From positions 62,001 to 126,000 of the forward strand of contig JAHBYU010000012.1 of the NCBI GenBank assembly GCA_019635775.1: DNA of 64,000 nucleotides, given 5' to 3'. Position 1 is the stretch's first letter, and each line of letters starts with the position of its first letter. Below the pieces are notes generated by a model that was given only the letters and a program-made list of their open reading frames with translations, was not told the origin of the DNA and made no database searches. The stretch is from Rhizobiaceae bacterium (GTDB lineage Bacteria > Pseudomonadota > Alphaproteobacteria > Rhizobiales > Rhizobiaceae). A program made the translations under genes and the position numbers. This document shows, piece after piece, positions 16,942 through 26,087 of the stretch.

Positions 16942-18363
16942 GTGACTGGCATGCTTGAAGCGTCCCTGCTCGATCGCTTCGCTGCAATCGTCGGCGAAGC
17001 CCATGCGCTGCGCACCGAGGTGGACATTGCGCCCTATCTGAAGGAGCCGCGTGGGCTCTGGCGAGGCCGAACGCCGCTTGTGCTGAGGCCCGGCAGCGTG
17101 AATGAGGTCAGCCGCATACTGAACCTGGCCACAGAGACGCGCACGCCGGTCGTGCCGCAAGGAGGCAACACCGGCCTCGTCGGGGGGCAGGTGCCGCGTG
17201 CGGGCGGCGACGAAATCCTCATCTCCCTGTCGCGCCTCAACCGAATAAGGGAGATAGACACGCTATCGAACACGGTGACAGCGGAGGCCGGCGTCATATT
17301 GGAGACCCTGCATCGCGCAATCGATGCGGTCGACCGCCTCTACCCGCTGTCGCTTGCCTCGCAGGGGTCGTGCGAGATCGGCGGCAATCTGTCGTCCAAT
17401 GCTGGCGGCACGGCGGTGTTGAGCTATGGCAACACGCGCGAGCTATGTCTCGGCGTCGAGGTGGTCCTGCCGACTGGCGAGGTGTTCGACGATCTGCGCA
17501 AGCTCAAGAAAGACAACACCGGCTACGATCTGAAGAACCTCTTTGTCGGAGCCGAGGGAACCCTGGGCGTTATCACGGCGGCCGTGCTTAAGCTGTTTCC
17601 CAAGCCGCGTGGCCATGCGGTCGGTTGGGCAGGCGTGTCGTCGCCGCAAGCCGCGCTTTCGCTGTTCGGACTGGCCAGCGATGTTGCGGGAGCAGGCCTT
17701 ACCGGCTTCGAGCTGATCGGCAAGACGCCGCTCGACTTTTCGGTCGCCTTCACGCCCGGCGCGCAGGCTCCGCTGTCGGGCGACTGGCCTTGGCATGTCC
17801 TGCTCGACATCTCTTCCGGACGTTCCCAGGAGGATGCCCGGGCCCTTGTTGAGGCGATACTTGCCGAGGGGTTGGAAAAGGGCTTCGCCGGCGACGCAAC
17901 GATTGCTGAAAGCATCGCACAGGCGAATGCGTTCTGGGCACTGCGCGAAAACATTTCCGAAGCCCAGAAGCCGCAGGGCAGCTCGATCAAGCACGACATC
18001 TCGGTGCCGGTTGCGTCGGTGCCAGAGTTGGTCGCGCGCGCGGCCGTTGCTGTAGAAGGTGTCTGCCCCGGTGCCCGCATCACGTGTTTCGGCCACATGG
18101 GCGATGGCAACCTGCACTACAATGTCAGCCAGCCTGTCGGCATGGACAAGGATGCCTTCCTGGACCTCTACCGCCCGATGAACAGGGCGGTGCACGACAT
18201 CGTAAGGGACCTCAACGGTTCCATCTCGGCCGAACACGGCATCGGTCAGCTGAAGCGGGACGAGCTTCTGGCGACTGCACCGGCCGTCGGCATCGACCTG
18301 ATGCGGCGCGTCAAGGCGGCGTTCGATCCAGCCGGTATCATGAACCCCGGTAAGGTGCTGTAA
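16942..18363 (+). CDS. FAD-binding D-2-hydroxyacid dehydrogenase (GlcD/DLD type)
   Basis: A 473-residue flavoprotein of the VAO/GlcD family. The FAD-binding domain has the PQGGNTGLVGGQV loop and the GGNLSSNAGG segment. The C-terminal domain has CFGHMGDGNLHYNVS and ends ISAEHGIGQLKRDEL...DPAGIMNPGKVL. Such enzymes oxidise D-lactate, D-2-hydroxyglutarate or glycolate; the substrate cannot be fixed from sequence alone. Start is GTG 16942 or ATG 16951, five or fourteen bases after tsaC. No partner glcE/glcF genes are nearby, which argues against glycolate oxidase. Confidence 0.9.
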   Translation: MTGMLEASLLDRFAAIVGEAHALRTEVDIAPYLKEPRGLWRGRTPLVLRPGSVNEVSRILNLATETRTPVVPQGGNTGLVGGQVPRAGGDEILISLSRLNRIREIDTLSNTVTAEAGVILETLHRAIDAVDRLYPLSLASQGSCEIGGNLSSNAGGTAVLSYGNTRELCLGVEVVLPTGEVFDDLRKLKKDNTGYDLKNLFVGAEGTLGVITAAVLKLFPKPRGHAVGWAGVSSPQAALSLFGLASDVAGAGLTGFELIGKTPLDFSVAFTPGAQAPLSGDWPWHVLLDISSGRSQEDARALVEAILAEGLEKGFAGDATIAESIAQANAFWALRENISEAQKPQGSSIKHDISVPVASVPELVARAAVAVEGVCPGARITCFGHMGDGNLHYNVSQPVGMDKDAFLDLYRPMNRAVHDIVRDLNGSISAEHGIGQLKRDELLATAPAVGIDLMRRVKAAFDPAGIMNPGKVL

Positions 18364-18487
18364 ACAAAGCCTGATCGTTCGTTACACAGGTTGGATTCCA
18401 GTAACCAATCCTGAGATCAGCAAAATTTAACCGACTTTTTTAAGCGGGCGGGTAAGGGTCAGCCGCTACTGTCGTGCTCATCAACGA

Positions 18488-18526
18488 GACCGGAAAAACC
18501 GGTCCGTGGGAGATCGGGAAAACCCG
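18488..18526 (+). promoter_or_regulatory. Two tandem A-loop hairpins in the DUF6101 leader
   Basis: GACCGG-AAAAA-CCGGTC (18488-18504) is followed by CGGG-AAAA-CCCG (18515-18526); the second can be extended by flanking GAGA/TCTC pairing. Both lie in the 193-base leader before DUF6101, ending about 30 bases before its ATG and close to its AGGAAGG site. No T-run follows. A post-transcriptional role is inference. Confidence 0.5.
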
Positions 18527-18556
18527 GCTCTCAGGAGAGACAGGAAGGCAAAACAG

Positions 18557-19123
18557 ATGAACACCGGACTGATGCCAGTCTGGGCGGGTCGCAACATGCG
18601 GCTCGACCCATTCCGTCTGCCGCAGGTTGTGAGCTACGCGACGCGCGACGATTTCGGCGATGTCACGTTCACGATCGACCAGCGCGGCGCAATCGTGAAG
18701 CGCATCCTGCAGATGAGCGGCCTGCCGGCGACGGTGGTGCTTCCGGCAAATGCGTTTCGTGGTGTCGCTGCTCGCGCCATGGAAGATGCCGAGGGCAACG
18801 TGACGGTGACGCTCGAACTGCTTCACAGCGACCAGATGCTGTCAGTGCCACTTCTGGTTGCCGACAACCTTGAGGATGTCGCAGCCGACTGGCGCGCCTG
18901 GGCGGATGCCTACCGGCTTCCGATGCTCCTCATCGAGGCGGACGGTGTAGCCCGCACGCTCGAAGAATCGCTCGGCGCCGCCATCAAGGCGTTGCCCTCG
19001 CAGGACCGCCGCAAGCGTCGCGTCACGCCGGCCCGCCGCCCGCGCTTCCTCATGCGCAGGAAGCTGGGCAATCTCGGCCTTCGCCTTGTCGTCGGCGGCG
19101 AGGAAATCATCGCGCCGGAGTGA
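18557..19123 (+). CDS. DUF6101 family protein
   Basis: A 188-residue soluble protein of the Rhizobiales-restricted DUF6101 family. It opens MNTGLMPVWAGRNMRLDPFRLPQ; a central domain of mixed strands (VTFTIDQRGAIVKR, LPATVVLPANAFRGVAARAM, VTVTLELLHSDQMLSVPLL) is followed by a very basic tail (DRRKRRVTPARRPRFLMRRK). The tail suggests nucleic-acid or membrane contact, but no function is known. ATG 18557 has AGGAAGG upstream. It is convergent with ubiA after five bases. Confidence 0.82.
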   Translation: MNTGLMPVWAGRNMRLDPFRLPQVVSYATRDDFGDVTFTIDQRGAIVKRILQMSGLPATVVLPANAFRGVAARAMEDAEGNVTVTLELLHSDQMLSVPLLVADNLEDVAADWRAWADAYRLPMLLIEADGVARTLEESLGAAIKALPSQDRRKRRVTPARRPRFLMRRKLGNLGLRLVVGGEEIIAPE

Positions 19124-19128
19124 TCTTG

Positions 19129-20112
19129 CTAGAGGAGCGGTTTGAGCGCCACCCATGCGCCGCCGCCTATCAGGCCAAGAAATATCAGCCCGCCGATCGT
19201 GTTGTTTGATCGGAACAGCCTGAGGCATTGATCGGGATCGTTGATGTCCAGGGTGAATATCTGGCGTGCCATGTGCGCGCCGGCAGCCAGAAGCCCCGCC
19301 ATCGCGGGCATGGGCACCTCTGCCGCCGAAAAGGCGCTTGCCATCAGGATCAGCGCGCCTCCGTAAAGACCGATCAGCCATGATTTGGTGGAGTCGCCAA
19401 ACAGTCGGGCGGTCGACTTCACGCCGACAAGGGCGTCGTCCTCCTTGTCCTGGTGGGCATAGATCGTGTCGTAACCAACCACCCAGAAGATCGAGCCGAG
19501 ATACAGCAGGATCGCGGGCTCCGTCACGTCGGCGAACTCGACCGCCCAACCCATCAGCGCGCCCCACGAGAAGGCGAGCCCGAGCACAAGCTGCGGCCAG
19601 TAGGTGAAGCGTTTCATGAACGGATAGATTGCGACTACCGCAAGCGAACAGATGCCGAGCAGGATCGCGAAACTGTTGAACTGGACGAGGACCAGAAGGC
19701 CGACGAGTGCCTGTGCCACGAGAAACGCCCACGCCTGCTTTCGGCTGACTTTTCCGGAGGGCAGGGGGCGCGAACGGGTGCGCTCCACCTTCTCGTCGAT
19801 GTCTGCGTCCACGATGTCGTTGTAGGTGCAGCCCGCTCCCCGCATTACCACGGCGCCGACAAAGAAGAGGAGAAGGTTCAGAGGCGACGGGATGAGCGAT
19901 TCGAAACTGTCGGTGGGTCGGGCAAAGGCGCTCGCGGCAAGCGCGGCCGACCACCAGCATGGCCACATCAGGAGCTGCCAGCCGATAGGCCGGTCCCATC
20001 TCGCCAGTTGGGCATAGGGCCACATCGGGCGAGGCAAAACGCGATAGACCCAATGATCGCTGGGCGCATCGGCGACACGCCCCTGCGCCGTCTTCGACTG
20101 TATCTCTTCCAT
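19129..20112 (-). CDS. ubiA: 4-hydroxybenzoate polyprenyltransferase
   Basis: A 327-residue integral-membrane prenyltransferase that joins the polyprenyl tail to 4-hydroxybenzoate in ubiquinone synthesis. Both aspartate-rich motifs are present: NDIVDADID in GAGCTYNDIVDADIDEKVERT and a DTIYAHQDKEDD segment. About eight hydrophobic helices are visible. I chose ATG 20112; the open frame continues upstream into sequence without coding character. It is divergent from purD and convergent with DUF6101. It would use the product of the polyprenyl synthase at 8433-9449. Confidence 0.95.
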   Translation of the reverse strand: MEEIQSKTAQGRVADAPSDHWVYRVLPRPMWPYAQLARWDRPIGWQLLMWPCWWSAALAASAFARPTDSFESLIPSPLNLLLFFVGAVVMRGAGCTYNDIVDADIDEKVERTRSRPLPSGKVSRKQAWAFLVAQALVGLLVLVQFNSFAILLGICSLAVVAIYPFMKRFTYWPQLVLGLAFSWGALMGWAVEFADVTEPAILLYLGSIFWVVGYDTIYAHQDKEDDALVGVKSTARLFGDSTKSWLIGLYGGALILMASAFSAAEVPMPAMAGLLAAGAHMARQIFTLDINDPDQCLRLFRSNNTIGGLIFLGLIGGGAWVALKPLL

Positions 20113-20197
20113 GACCGTGGAGTGGCAGGCGCGCGCGAAAGCGTCAAGGGATGCGATAATGGTCGTTTGCACCCTGCAAAAGCTTGACCGGCCGCGC

Positions 20198-20219
20198 TTG
20201 CTTCCATACCGGGAAGCAA
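20198..20219. promoter_or_regulatory. 8-bp inverted repeat in the ubiA/purD divergent promoter region
   Basis: TTGCTTCC (20198-20205) and GGAAGCAA (20212-20219) pair perfectly around six bases; another GCTTCC follows at 20222-20227. The element lies 28 bases before purD and about 90 bases before ubiA on the other strand. It could be an operator or a purD leader hairpin. Confidence 0.42.
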
Positions 20220-20246
20220 CTGCTTCCAGCGACGGGTTTTGACCGT

Positions 20247-21533
20247 ATGAATGTACTTCTGATTGGATCGGGTGGCCGAGAGCATGCGCTGGCTTGGAAG
20301 CTGGCGGCATCGCCCCTGTTGACCAAGCTCTACGCCGCGCCCGGCAATCCAGGAATGGCCGGGGAAGCCGAGCTTATCCCGCTCGACATATCCGACCATG
20401 AAGCTGTTTGCGCTTTTTGCACAGGCAAGAAAATCGACCTCGTCGTCGTCGGGCCGGAGGCACCCCTCGTTGCCGGGATTGCGGACGATTTGCGAAGGAT
20501 GGGTATCAAGGTTTTCGGTGCCTCGAAGGCCGCTGCACGGCTTGAGGGATCGAAGGGCTTCACCAAGGATCTCTGCGCGCGCTACGGGATTCCCACCGCT
20601 GCCTACGGGCGGTTCTCAGACGCCGAAACAGCAAAAGCCTATGTCCGGCAGCAGGGTGCGCCGATTGTCGTCAAGGCCGACGGGCTTGCGGCCGGCAAGG
20701 GTGTCACCGTTGCAATGACTGAGGCGGAGGCGCTCCAGGCAATAGACGACTGCTTTTCCGGTTCTTTTGGCGCTGCAGGCGTGGAAGTCGTCGTCGAGGA
20801 GTTTCTGACCGGCGAGGAGGCGAGCTTCTTCTGCCTGTGCGACGGAACGACCGCGCTGCCCTTCGGAACGGCGCAGGATCACAAGCAGGTCGGCGAGGGC
20901 GACACGGGGCCGAATACCGGTGGTATGGGCGCGTATTCGCCGGCGCCGGTGATGAGCCCTGACATGGTCTCACGCACCATGAAGGAAATCATCGAGCCGA
21001 CCATGCGTGGCATGGCCGAGATGGGGTCGCCTTTCTACGGCGTGCTTTTCGCAGGCCTCATGATCACCCAGTCGGGTCCAAAGCTCATCGAATACAATGT
21101 ACGTTTCGGCGATCCGGAATGCCAGGTGCTTATGATGCGCCTGAAGGACGATCTTCTCGTCCTGCTCGAGGCGGCGGCAGATGGCCAGCTTTCGCACATG
21201 TCGGCCCGCTGGCGCGACGAGACCGCGCTCACCGTGGTTGTGGCAGCGAAGGGTTATCCCGCTACGCCTCTGAAGGGGTCCGTCATTCGCGGCCTCGACG
21301 GGGCGGCATCCGATGGCGTCGAGGTATTCCATGCCGGAACTTCCCTGCGCGATGGCCAGATCGTTGCCAATGGCGGGCGCGTGCTCAACGTCACGGCTAT
21401 GGCAAAGACCGCAATCGAAGCCCAGCGGCTGGCCTACGAGGCTGTCGACCGGATCGACTGGCCCGAGGGGTTCTGCCGCCGTGACATCGGCTGGCGCGCG
21501 GTCGACCGCGAAAAGCGCGCGGGCGTGTCGTAG
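20247..21533 (+). CDS. purD: Phosphoribosylamine--glycine ligase
   Basis: A 428-residue ATP-grasp enzyme for the second step of purine synthesis (phosphoribosylamine + glycine + ATP to GAR). It starts [19 protein letters not shown]. It contains the ATP-grasp segment [18 protein letters not shown] and the [30 protein letters not shown] and [12 protein letters not shown] signatures. Length is normal. The stop is six bases from the convergent GH25 gene. Confidence 0.97.
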   Translation: MNVLLIGSGGREHALAWKLAASPLLTKLYAAPGNPGMAGEAELIPLDISDHEAVCAFCTGKKIDLVVVGPEAPLVAGIADDLRRMGIKVFGASKAAARLEGSKGFTKDLCARYGIPTAAYGRFSDAETAKAYVRQQGAPIVVKADGLAAGKGVTVAMTEAEALQAIDDCFSGSFGAAGVEVVVEEFLTGEEASFFCLCDGTTALPFGTAQDHKQVGEGDTGPNTGGMGAYSPAPVMSPDMVSRTMKEIIEPTMRGMAEMGSPFYGVLFAGLMITQSGPKLIEYNVRFGDPECQVLMMRLKDDLLVLLEAAADGQLSHMSARWRDETALTVVVAAKGYPATPLKGSVIRGLDGAASDGVEVFHAGTSLRDGQIVANGGRVLNVTAMAKTAIEAQRLAYEAVDRIDWPEGFCRRDIGWRAVDREKRAGVS

Positions 21534-21539
21534 GCAGGC

Positions 21540-23012
21540 CTAGGGCTGGACTTCGTCCGGTCCGTCAAGCTTCTTCAACAGGAAGATCGGCAGTTCCCTG
21601 CGGGAGAACTGGGTGGCCGAAAGGACCGGACCAGGCTCGTCACGGGCGGCCGTGGAGACTTCGCCGCTAGGCACGTAACCTGGCTTCGCCGCAGTCTGCT
21701 TGGTCGGCAGGCGCGGAGTGCGCAAGGTTTGCATCTGCGCATAGCCCGCGAGCACGATGGGTGCTGTGGCGACTGCCTGTTTTCCAAGCAGCGCCTGGAA
21801 TGGCGATTTGTTCGCTACGGCCGTTTCAACGGCTCCCTTTACGATCACTTGCTCGACCGCGACGAATTTAAGCGTTACGTCCGCGCGCTTCTTGCGCGCA
21901 TCCTTCCGCCAGATCGGCAGCGGTATCTTTTCCCCTGTCTCGACCGTTATCGTCTCGGGCAGCGAAGGTACGACAGGAGGCTTCTCCACCACGGCTTCCA
22001 CGGGCGGAACCGCCTGGGCGACTTCGATCTCCGGTTCCTCACCGTTCGAGACCTTCACGAATTCCACATCGATCTCGTCGGCTTTCAGAGCATCGCGACG
22101 CGCAACCGGAACGGGGACGGTTTCGGTATCTGGATATTCCTTTTCTTCGACCAGCTCATCGAACGGCCACTCAGCGCGCAGTTCATCGACGCTCATCGAA
22201 GCCACGTTCACGTCGATATCGAGCGGGGTTCCCGGCGGGCGGTATGGACAGGACTTTGCATCGCAGTTGGCTGAGGCCGAAAATTGCCAGAGGGCGTAGG
22301 TTTTCCAATAACCCTTGGGAAAATGCAGCCCGATTGCAGGCTTGTAACGCGCATACCAAAGCGGCAGCCGGGAGAGGACCTTATAGCGGTCGCGGTTTTC
22401 GGCGATATAAAGCGCGGTGCTGCCGTTGGTGTAAAGCACGGGCCAGCGCTTGAGGCGTGTGTAGACGTGACGCGCGAAAGTTTCGGCATCTTCGAGTGAC
22501 ATCCATTTCTGCGGATCGTTGTCTTCGATGTCCAGCGCGATCAGGTCGTCCGGGGCAGGCTCCGCGAAATCGATGAAGTTATTCGCCTGGTCGATCGGAT
22601 TGCCAGGCCGGCCAAGGTGATAGGCGCCCCATTTCAGGTTCAGGGTCTTTGCGACGGTGCGGCGTGTGTGGAAAAGCTCGCGAGCGACCGCGTGGCGCTT
22701 CCAGAGCGCCTTGCACAGCCGAACCTGCGTTTCACCGCCGCTGCACTTGTAAGGTGGTGGCAGCCCGTCCGAAGCCTTGTTGATGAAGCCGGCGATCCGC
22801 TTGTCGCCTACCAGCTTCTGCCAGTCTATCGGATTATACTCATAAGCGTCGATGACCAGCGCCCGGTCGTTGCGTTTCCAAGGTTCGGAAAAGTCCGACG
22901 CCTGCCCAATCGCTCCGCCCAGAAGCACGGTGCAACAAGTCGCAAGGACTACGCTGACAAAGTGATCAACCGACTTCAACAATGATCCGGCGTTCCCTTG
23001 CTGGCCGACCAT
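21540..23012 (-). CDS. GH25 family lysozyme with long C-terminal tail
   Basis: A 490-residue exported protein. A hydrophobic segment at about 17-38 is a signal peptide or anchor. A GH25 muramidase domain fills about 50-270, with an aspartate in ALVIDAYEYN (Asp55), the catalytic D-x-E in IALDIEDND (Asp161/Glu163), and the late WQFSAS and PPGTPLDIDVN motifs. The remaining ~220 residues are Val/Pro/Glu-rich, probably disordered, with no known domain. It would cleave peptidoglycan glycan strands. The tail might anchor or regulate it. It is not phage-linked: all neighbours are housekeeping genes. Confidence 0.85.
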   Translation of the reverse strand: MVGQQGNAGSLLKSVDHFVSVVLATCCTVLLGGAIGQASDFSEPWKRNDRALVIDAYEYNPIDWQKLVGDKRIAGFINKASDGLPPPYKCSGGETQVRLCKALWKRHAVARELFHTRRTVAKTLNLKWGAYHLGRPGNPIDQANNFIDFAEPAPDDLIALDIEDNDPQKWMSLEDAETFARHVYTRLKRWPVLYTNGSTALYIAENRDRYKVLSRLPLWYARYKPAIGLHFPKGYWKTYALWQFSASANCDAKSCPYRPPGTPLDIDVNVASMSVDELRAEWPFDELVEEKEYPDTETVPVPVARRDALKADEIDVEFVKVSNGEEPEIEVAQAVPPVEAVVEKPPVVPSLPETITVETGEKIPLPIWRKDARKKRADVTLKFVAVEQVIVKGAVETAVANKSPFQALLGKQAVATAPIVLAGYAQMQTLRTPRLPTKQTAAKPGYVPSGEVSTAARDEPGPVLSATQFSRRELPIFLLKKLDGPDEVQP

Positions 23013-23072
23013 CCCTCTCCCCGGGAAGGCAACAGCTTGCTTGCAATCATCTTTTTCCCGCCGTCCGACACG

Positions 23073-23315
23073 TTATCGCCTGCCGCCCCTGTTTTGATCA
23101 AGTAAAAAAGGATCGGCAGCCGGAAGGGCAGGCAGCGAGCCTTCGGCTTCACGGAACCGCCAGTGAGCCAGCGAGCATTTCGGCGAACACAGGATTCCGC
23201 GATCCGACCAGTAGGCCGGACCGTTTTCCGCTCTGCCCTCATGGCACCAGAAGTCGGCCATCCCGTATGGCAAGCCGCATTCGATGCAGCGACGGGTTTC
23301 CGGTCTTGCGAGCAT
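23073..23315 (-). CDS. Cysteine-rich zinc-ribbon-like protein, 80 aa
   Basis: An 80-residue protein with CIECG, a middle cysteine in FWCHEG and CSPKC (C-x3-C), followed by SLAHWRF: a pattern expected for a small zinc-binding fold. I recognise it only as a conserved-type hypothetical. ATG 23315 has GAGGG about 12-16 bases upstream; a TTG six codons earlier is the alternative. It is upstream of the GH25 gene on the same strand (60-base gap) and divergent from the acyl-CoA dehydrogenase gene. Confidence 0.65.
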   Translation of the reverse strand: MLARPETRRCIECGLPYGMADFWCHEGRAENGPAYWSDRGILCSPKCSLAHWRFREAEGSLPALPAADPFLLDQNRGGRR

Positions 23316-23466
23316 TCCGCTTGATTCCCTCAATGGCGGGCGAAACTATAGTCGGAATCCTGCAGCATCAACCTCAGGTCCAAAGAATTGACGTTTACGT
23401 AAAAAGGCCATACGCCTGCCACGCCGAACCTGAAGTCGGCCAGCCGCCTCGCCACCGGAGAATTCC

Positions 23467-25245
23467 ATGTACCGCGCACCTGTCGAAGAGATCGCTTTCA
23501 CCCTGAATGAGGTCGCCGGATTGCGCGCTGCCCTTCAGGACGGGCGCCTCGGTGACCTGACCCCCGATCTTGTCGAGGCGATTCTGTCGGAAGCAGGGCG
23601 CTTTGCGTCCGAGGAGATCGCGCCGCTCTACGGGCAAGGCGATCAGACCGGCGCGACGCTCAGGGACGCGGCCGTGACCACGCCGCCGGGCTGGAAGGAG
23701 CTCTACCGTCGCTGGAGAGAGGGCGGATGGAACGCGCTGACCGGCCCGGAGGAATACGGCGGGCAGGGCCTCCCGGCCATACTTTCGGTGGCGGCGCTCG
23801 AAATGTGGAATTCGGCCGCGATGGCGTTTGCGCTCGGGCCGACACTCACAATGGGTGCGGTCGAAGCGCTCGACAAACATGCCTCCGATGAACTCAAGCG
23901 GACCTATCTTGCCAGGCTCGTCTCGGGTGAATGGATGGGGACGATGAACCTGACCGAGCCGCAGGCCGGTTCGGATCTCAATGCCTTGCGCACCCGCGCC
24001 GAGCGCGCGCGGGATGGCACGTACCGCATCTTCGGCCAGAAGATATTCATCACCTATGGCGAGCACGACTTCACCGACAACATAGTCCATATGGTGCTTG
24101 CCCGCCTGCCGGACGCGCCGGCAGGCACGCGGGGTATCTCGCTGTTTCTCGTGCCCAAGTTTCTCGTCAACGCGGATGGTTCGCTTGGAAGGCGCAACGA
24201 CCTTTTCTGCGCCTCCATCGAGCACAAGCTCGGCATACACGGTTCGCCGACATGCACCATGATCTATGGCGACGGCTTCGTGGAAGGCGAGGAGAAAGGC
24301 GCGGTCGGCTGGCTGGTCGGCGAGGAGAACCGTGGTCTGGCCTGCATGTTCACCATGATGAACAATGCACGTCTTGCCATCGGGCTTGAGGGCATCGGTA
24401 TTGCCGAAACAGCCTTCCAGAAGGCACTCGCCTTCGCCAATGAACGCCGGCAGGGCAAGGCGTCAGGCTGGGCCGGCGAGGGGATGGCCCCGATCATCCA
24501 TCATCCCGATGTCCAGCGCATGCTGCTCACCATGCAGGCGTTGACCCGGGTGGCCCGCTCCATCGCCTATTCCTGCGCGCATGCGCTCGATATGGCACGT
24601 GTATCGGACGGCGATGAAAAGCTGTACTGGCAGGAGCGCGCCAACCTGCTGACCCCCGTCGCGAAGGCCTTTTCGACCGATATCGGCTCGGAAGTAGCCT
24701 CGCTCGGCATCCAGGTGCATGGCGGAATGGGCTATATCGAGGAAACGGGTGCTGCCGCGCTCTATCGTGATGCGCGCATCGCCTCGATCTACGAGGGCAC
24801 AAACGGCATACAGGCCATAGACCTCGTGACGCGCAAGCTGCCCCAGTCGGACGGCGCGCACGTTCACGGCTATATCGCGGAACTGGCCGAAACGGTGGCT
24901 GAGCTTGGCGATGGCGGTTTCGAGGGCATGGACCAGGCAGTGGCCTTCCTGCAGGACTCCATCGACGACCTTGCCGCAACCACCGAATATCTTCAGGAGG
25001 TTCTTGCGGCAGGCATGACGGACATCGCGCTGGCGGGAGCAACGCCCTATCTGAGGCTCTTCGCCCTTACGGCGGGAGGTGTCTATCTGGCCCGCGCCGC
25101 GCTTGCCGACCAGACGCCGGATCGTCTGGCGCTATGCCGGTTCTTCGCCGAAAACATGGCTGCCGAAACGGAAGCACTGCGCTCGGCGATCACCATCGGT
25201 GCGGAAGGCCTTCTGCTTGCTGGGAAGTCGCTGGTCGCGACCTGA
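23467..25245 (+). CDS. Acyl-CoA dehydrogenase, long DmdC-like form
   Basis: A 592-residue FAD-dependent acyl-CoA dehydrogenase. N-terminal, middle (MNLTEPQAGSDLNAL) and C-terminal (GIQVHGGMGYIEETGAAALYRDARIASIYEGTNGIQAIDL) domains are followed by an extra ~130-residue C-terminal domain, as in the long class that includes 3-methylmercaptopropionyl-CoA dehydrogenase. The catalytic glutamate is likely the one in IYEGTNGIQ. The substrate is not determined; branched or short-chain acyl-CoA are options. The following hydratase gene starts 10 bases after its stop, implying joint function in acyl-CoA breakdown. Confidence 0.93.
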   Translation: MYRAPVEEIAFTLNEVAGLRAALQDGRLGDLTPDLVEAILSEAGRFASEEIAPLYGQGDQTGATLRDAAVTTPPGWKELYRRWREGGWNALTGPEEYGGQGLPAILSVAALEMWNSAAMAFALGPTLTMGAVEALDKHASDELKRTYLARLVSGEWMGTMNLTEPQAGSDLNALRTRAERARDGTYRIFGQKIFITYGEHDFTDNIVHMVLARLPDAPAGTRGISLFLVPKFLVNADGSLGRRNDLFCASIEHKLGIHGSPTCTMIYGDGFVEGEEKGAVGWLVGEENRGLACMFTMMNNARLAIGLEGIGIAETAFQKALAFANERRQGKASGWAGEGMAPIIHHPDVQRMLLTMQALTRVARSIAYSCAHALDMARVSDGDEKLYWQERANLLTPVAKAFSTDIGSEVASLGIQVHGGMGYIEETGAAALYRDARIASIYEGTNGIQAIDLVTRKLPQSDGAHVHGYIAELAETVAELGDGGFEGMDQAVAFLQDSIDDLAATTEYLQEVLAAGMTDIALAGATPYLRLFALTAGGVYLARAALADQTPDRLALCRFFAENMAAETEALRSAITIGAEGLLLAGKSLVAT

Positions 25246-25255
25246 GGAGGGCGGC

Positions 25256-26008
25256 ATGACCGAACATATCCTCATCGAGCGGGACGGCGCGGTCCAGGTC
25301 ATCCGCATCAACCGGCCCGACAAGAAGAACGCGCTGACGCGCGCCATGTACGCGGCGATGGCTGAGGCGTTGACAGAGGGCGATGCCGATCCGGCCATCA
25401 GGGCGCATGTTTTCCTCGGTGTCCCGGGCATCTTTTCCGCCGGCAACGACCTGCAAGACTTCATGGTGATCGCGACGGGCGGGGCAGGTGGCAATGAGGT
25501 CTGGGATTTCCTTATGGCGCTGGCTAACGCCCAAAAGCCGCTGGTTTCCGGCGTCGATGGCATCGCTGTGGGTATCGGCACGACGCTCAACCTCCACTGC
25601 GACCTGACCTTCGCCACCCCGCGCACCGTCTTCCGCACGCCGTTCGTCGATCTCGGGCTGGTCCCCGAAGCGGGCTCAAGCCTGCTGGTTCCGGCCGTTG
25701 TCGGCCGCCAGCAGGCTTTTGCGCTGCTGGGTCTGGGGGAGGGGTTTTCGGCCGAAAAGGCGCTTGCCTGCGGTCTGATCTACGCCTTGGTGGGCGAGGA
25801 TGATTTGGAAAACGCTGTTCTGGACGCTGCCAGGCTGATCGCGTCGAAACCGCCGGAAGCCATGAAGATCGCCCGCGATCTCATGCTTGGCCCGCGCCAG
25901 CCGTTGCTCGCCCGCATCCGGGAGGAGGGCGAGCGGTTTCGGGAGCGCCTCCAGTCCGACGAGGCCAGAGCCGCTCTCATGGCCTTCATGACGCGGAAGA
26001 AGGGATAG
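25256..26008 (+). CDS. Enoyl-CoA hydratase/isomerase family protein
   Basis: A 250-residue crotonase-fold protein. It has the oxyanion-hole segment IFSAGNDLQDF and a second GVDGIAVGIGTTLNLHCDL block. The family glutamates are replaced in part: the segment FVDLGLVPEAGSSLLVP has one acidic residue in the usual region. It could be a hydratase or an isomerase. ATG 25256 has GAGGAGGGC directly before it, overlapping the dehydrogenase stop, so translation is probably coupled. Confidence 0.9.
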   Translation: MTEHILIERDGAVQVIRINRPDKKNALTRAMYAAMAEALTEGDADPAIRAHVFLGVPGIFSAGNDLQDFMVIATGGAGGNEVWDFLMALANAQKPLVSGVDGIAVGIGTTLNLHCDLTFATPRTVFRTPFVDLGLVPEAGSSLLVPAVVGRQQAFALLGLGEGFSAEKALACGLIYALVGEDDLENAVLDAARLIASKPPEAMKIARDLMLGPRQPLLARIREEGERFRERLQSDEARAALMAFMTRKKG

Positions 26009-26087
26009 CGGTTCGAGCCCTAACCGCCTCACCACCATTTTTTGAGGTTGATCTCGCCACTTGGGATGGTCCGGTCTAGTTTAGGTT

